Source: Bdellovibrio bacteriovorus (GTDB lineage Bacteria; Bdellovibrionota; Bdellovibrionia; Bdellovibrionales; Bdellovibrionaceae). Taken from it: a stretch of DNA of 64,000 nt. Shown one piece after another: positions 63,191 to 64,000 of this stretch. The stretch covers positions 98,774-162,773 of the forward strand of contig NZ_LUKF01000001.1 in the NCBI RefSeq assembly GCF_001592755.1, written 5' to 3'. The stretch's first letter is position 1, and each line of letters opens with the position of its first letter. The notes beneath the pieces were generated by a model. It did not search any database. It had not been told where the DNA came from and worked only from the letters and a program-made list of their open reading frames with translations. Position numbers and translations under genes: made by a program.

Positions 63191-64000
63191 GCGTTCTCCT
63201 CGCAGTGACGCCAGAAAAGGCGTTGCCCTTGGGCCTGGGCGGTAAACATAACTAGCCCCGACTGATAGTTCGCTCCACAGGTTTGTGCGTATTCTTTTCC
63301 CATGGAGTCTTCTTTGTAATTTAAATCAAATACCATCACCGGATTCCAAGAAGCCGGAGGCATCATGGTTTCTTTAGCTCTGGGTGCGGCCCAAATAATA
63401 ATCTTTGGAGAAAGATCCATAGCCGACTCACTTCCAGCCCGAGGCTGCCCCGTTCTAGAAGAAAAATAACTCGCGTGAGGCAAGGCTTTTTGAATCACTT
63501 CCAAAGTTCCACCACCACCCCATACGGAAATTTCTTTCTGTAACGGAGCAATCATCCCAACGCCTTCGATAAGTTCGACAAAACCTTCTTCATCAGTAGA
63601 AGTCCCGATCCACATCTCTTGCTTTTTATTCCAATAAAGCGTGTTCACTGCTTTCAGCTCAGGATGATGACAAAGCTTCGCCGCATTTTCTTTGTGAGGA
63701 GCTGTAACTGCGGCATGAGTAAGACCTAGTTTACGCAGGACGGGTAAAGCCTCATCCCACTCTTCCCGTTCGATGTGAACGGCACAGACAGGCATTTCCT
63801 TTTTAGCAAAATAATCGGAATGCTCAAGAGGCGTAAAACTGTGTGCAACAGGTGCTCCTAGAACAGCCGCAAATTCCTGAGGTGACTGCGGCGTCATAAG
63901 CCAAGACCATAAGGAAGGCTGCTCTAAAGCACTGCCGTCACCCTCACGGATAAAATTCAGAAGCTGCTGACCTTTTTGCAAACGACGATACCACTCCCAG
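63187..64000 (-). CDS. aroE: Shikimate dehydrogenase-like protein, partial, with N-terminal extension
   Basis: The visible part is over 270 residues and open to the window edge. A shikimate dehydrogenase domain has GAPVAHSFTPLEHSDYF, AVTAPHKENAAKL, AVNTLYWN, GTSTDEEGF and a SVWGGGGTLEV nucleotide loop. Its core lysine and acids are seen in TAPHKEN and STDEE. Before it lies a further in-frame segment (WEWYRRLQKGQQLLNFIREG and SALEQPSLWSWL) running off the window, so this is probably a fusion with an upstream enzyme, possibly 3-dehydroquinate dehydratase as in other AroD-AroE proteins. The real start is not visible. Confidence 0.85.
   Translation of the reverse strand, partial: WEWYRRLQKGQQLLNFIREGDGSALEQPSLWSWLMTPQSPQEFAAVLGAPVAHSFTPLEHSDYFAKKEMPVCAVHIEREEWDEALPVLRKLGLTHAAVTAPHKENAAKLCHHPELKAVNTLYWNKKQEMWIGTSTDEEGFVELIEGVGMIAPLQKEISVWGGGGTLEVIQKALPHASYFSSRTGQPRAGSESAMDLSPKIIIWAAPRAKETMMPPASWNPVMVFDLNYKEDSMGKEYAQTCGANYQSGLVMFTAQAQGQRLFWRHCEENA

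Overview
The window looks like chromosome of a predatory deltaproteobacterium-type bacterium, most likely a Bdellovibrio or close relative. This rests on moderate GC content, tightly packed operons with ATGA overlaps, many secreted lipoprotein hydrolases, a phage-tail-fibre-like surface protein with a Sec signal, an embedded che cluster, a full haem pathway with an internal-Cys ferrochelatase, and a menaquinone pathway. No taxonomic search was possible. I saw no rRNA, tRNA, CRISPR array, transposase or prophage.

Layout. 1-7.9 kb: end of an unknown gene, a TolB-like lipoprotein, a small exported protein, an M15-type peptidase lipoprotein, a single-polypeptide malate synthase-isocitrate lyase, a NamZ/DUF1343 muramidase-like protein and hemB. 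8-17.8 kb: a haem operon reading hemA (short, divergent), hemC-hemD fusion, hemL, a histidine kinase and response regulator, hemE, hemN, hemY-type protoporphyrinogen oxidase and hemH, divergent from hemB. 17.8-32.4 kb: lrgB/lrgA, a PBP4-type peptidase, an ankyrin protein, a 152-bp highly folded inverted-repeat element, sodC, a BON protein, a DEAD-box helicase, hydrolases, a PcnB-type nucleotidyltransferase, a receiver/cNMP protein, an exported methyltransferase-like protein, an S9 peptidase and a trypsin-like lipoprotein. 32.6-42.7 kb: a 57-residue protein, cheB, cheR and cheA facing cheW, transketolase, adenosine deaminase, a DUF6624-like protein and homogentisate dioxygenase.

42.8-48.2 kb is the most unusual region. 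A 1069-residue fibre-like exported protein resembles the mosaic adhesive fibres of Bdellovibrio. It is followed, convergently, by a secreted protein with a pretoxin-like segment and an unassigned C-terminal domain, overlapped by a small cytoplasmic gene: the layout of a polymorphic toxin and its immunity protein. 48.3-54.1 kb: a hybrid sensor kinase, a YihY/BrkB membrane protein, proline iminopeptidase and two tandem trypsin-like lipoproteins.

54-64 kb is a menaquinone and aromatic cluster: menH, menD and menF leftward, DAHP synthase and menG rightward, then menB, aroC and an aroE-like gene leftward. It is interrupted by an A+T-rich cassette of three overlapping genes (one TIGR04255-like, two unknown) and a small lipoprotein gene. 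Together the genes suit a respiring predator that makes its own haem and menaquinone, senses by chemotaxis, digests prey with exported hydrolases and salvages prey nucleosides and amino acids.
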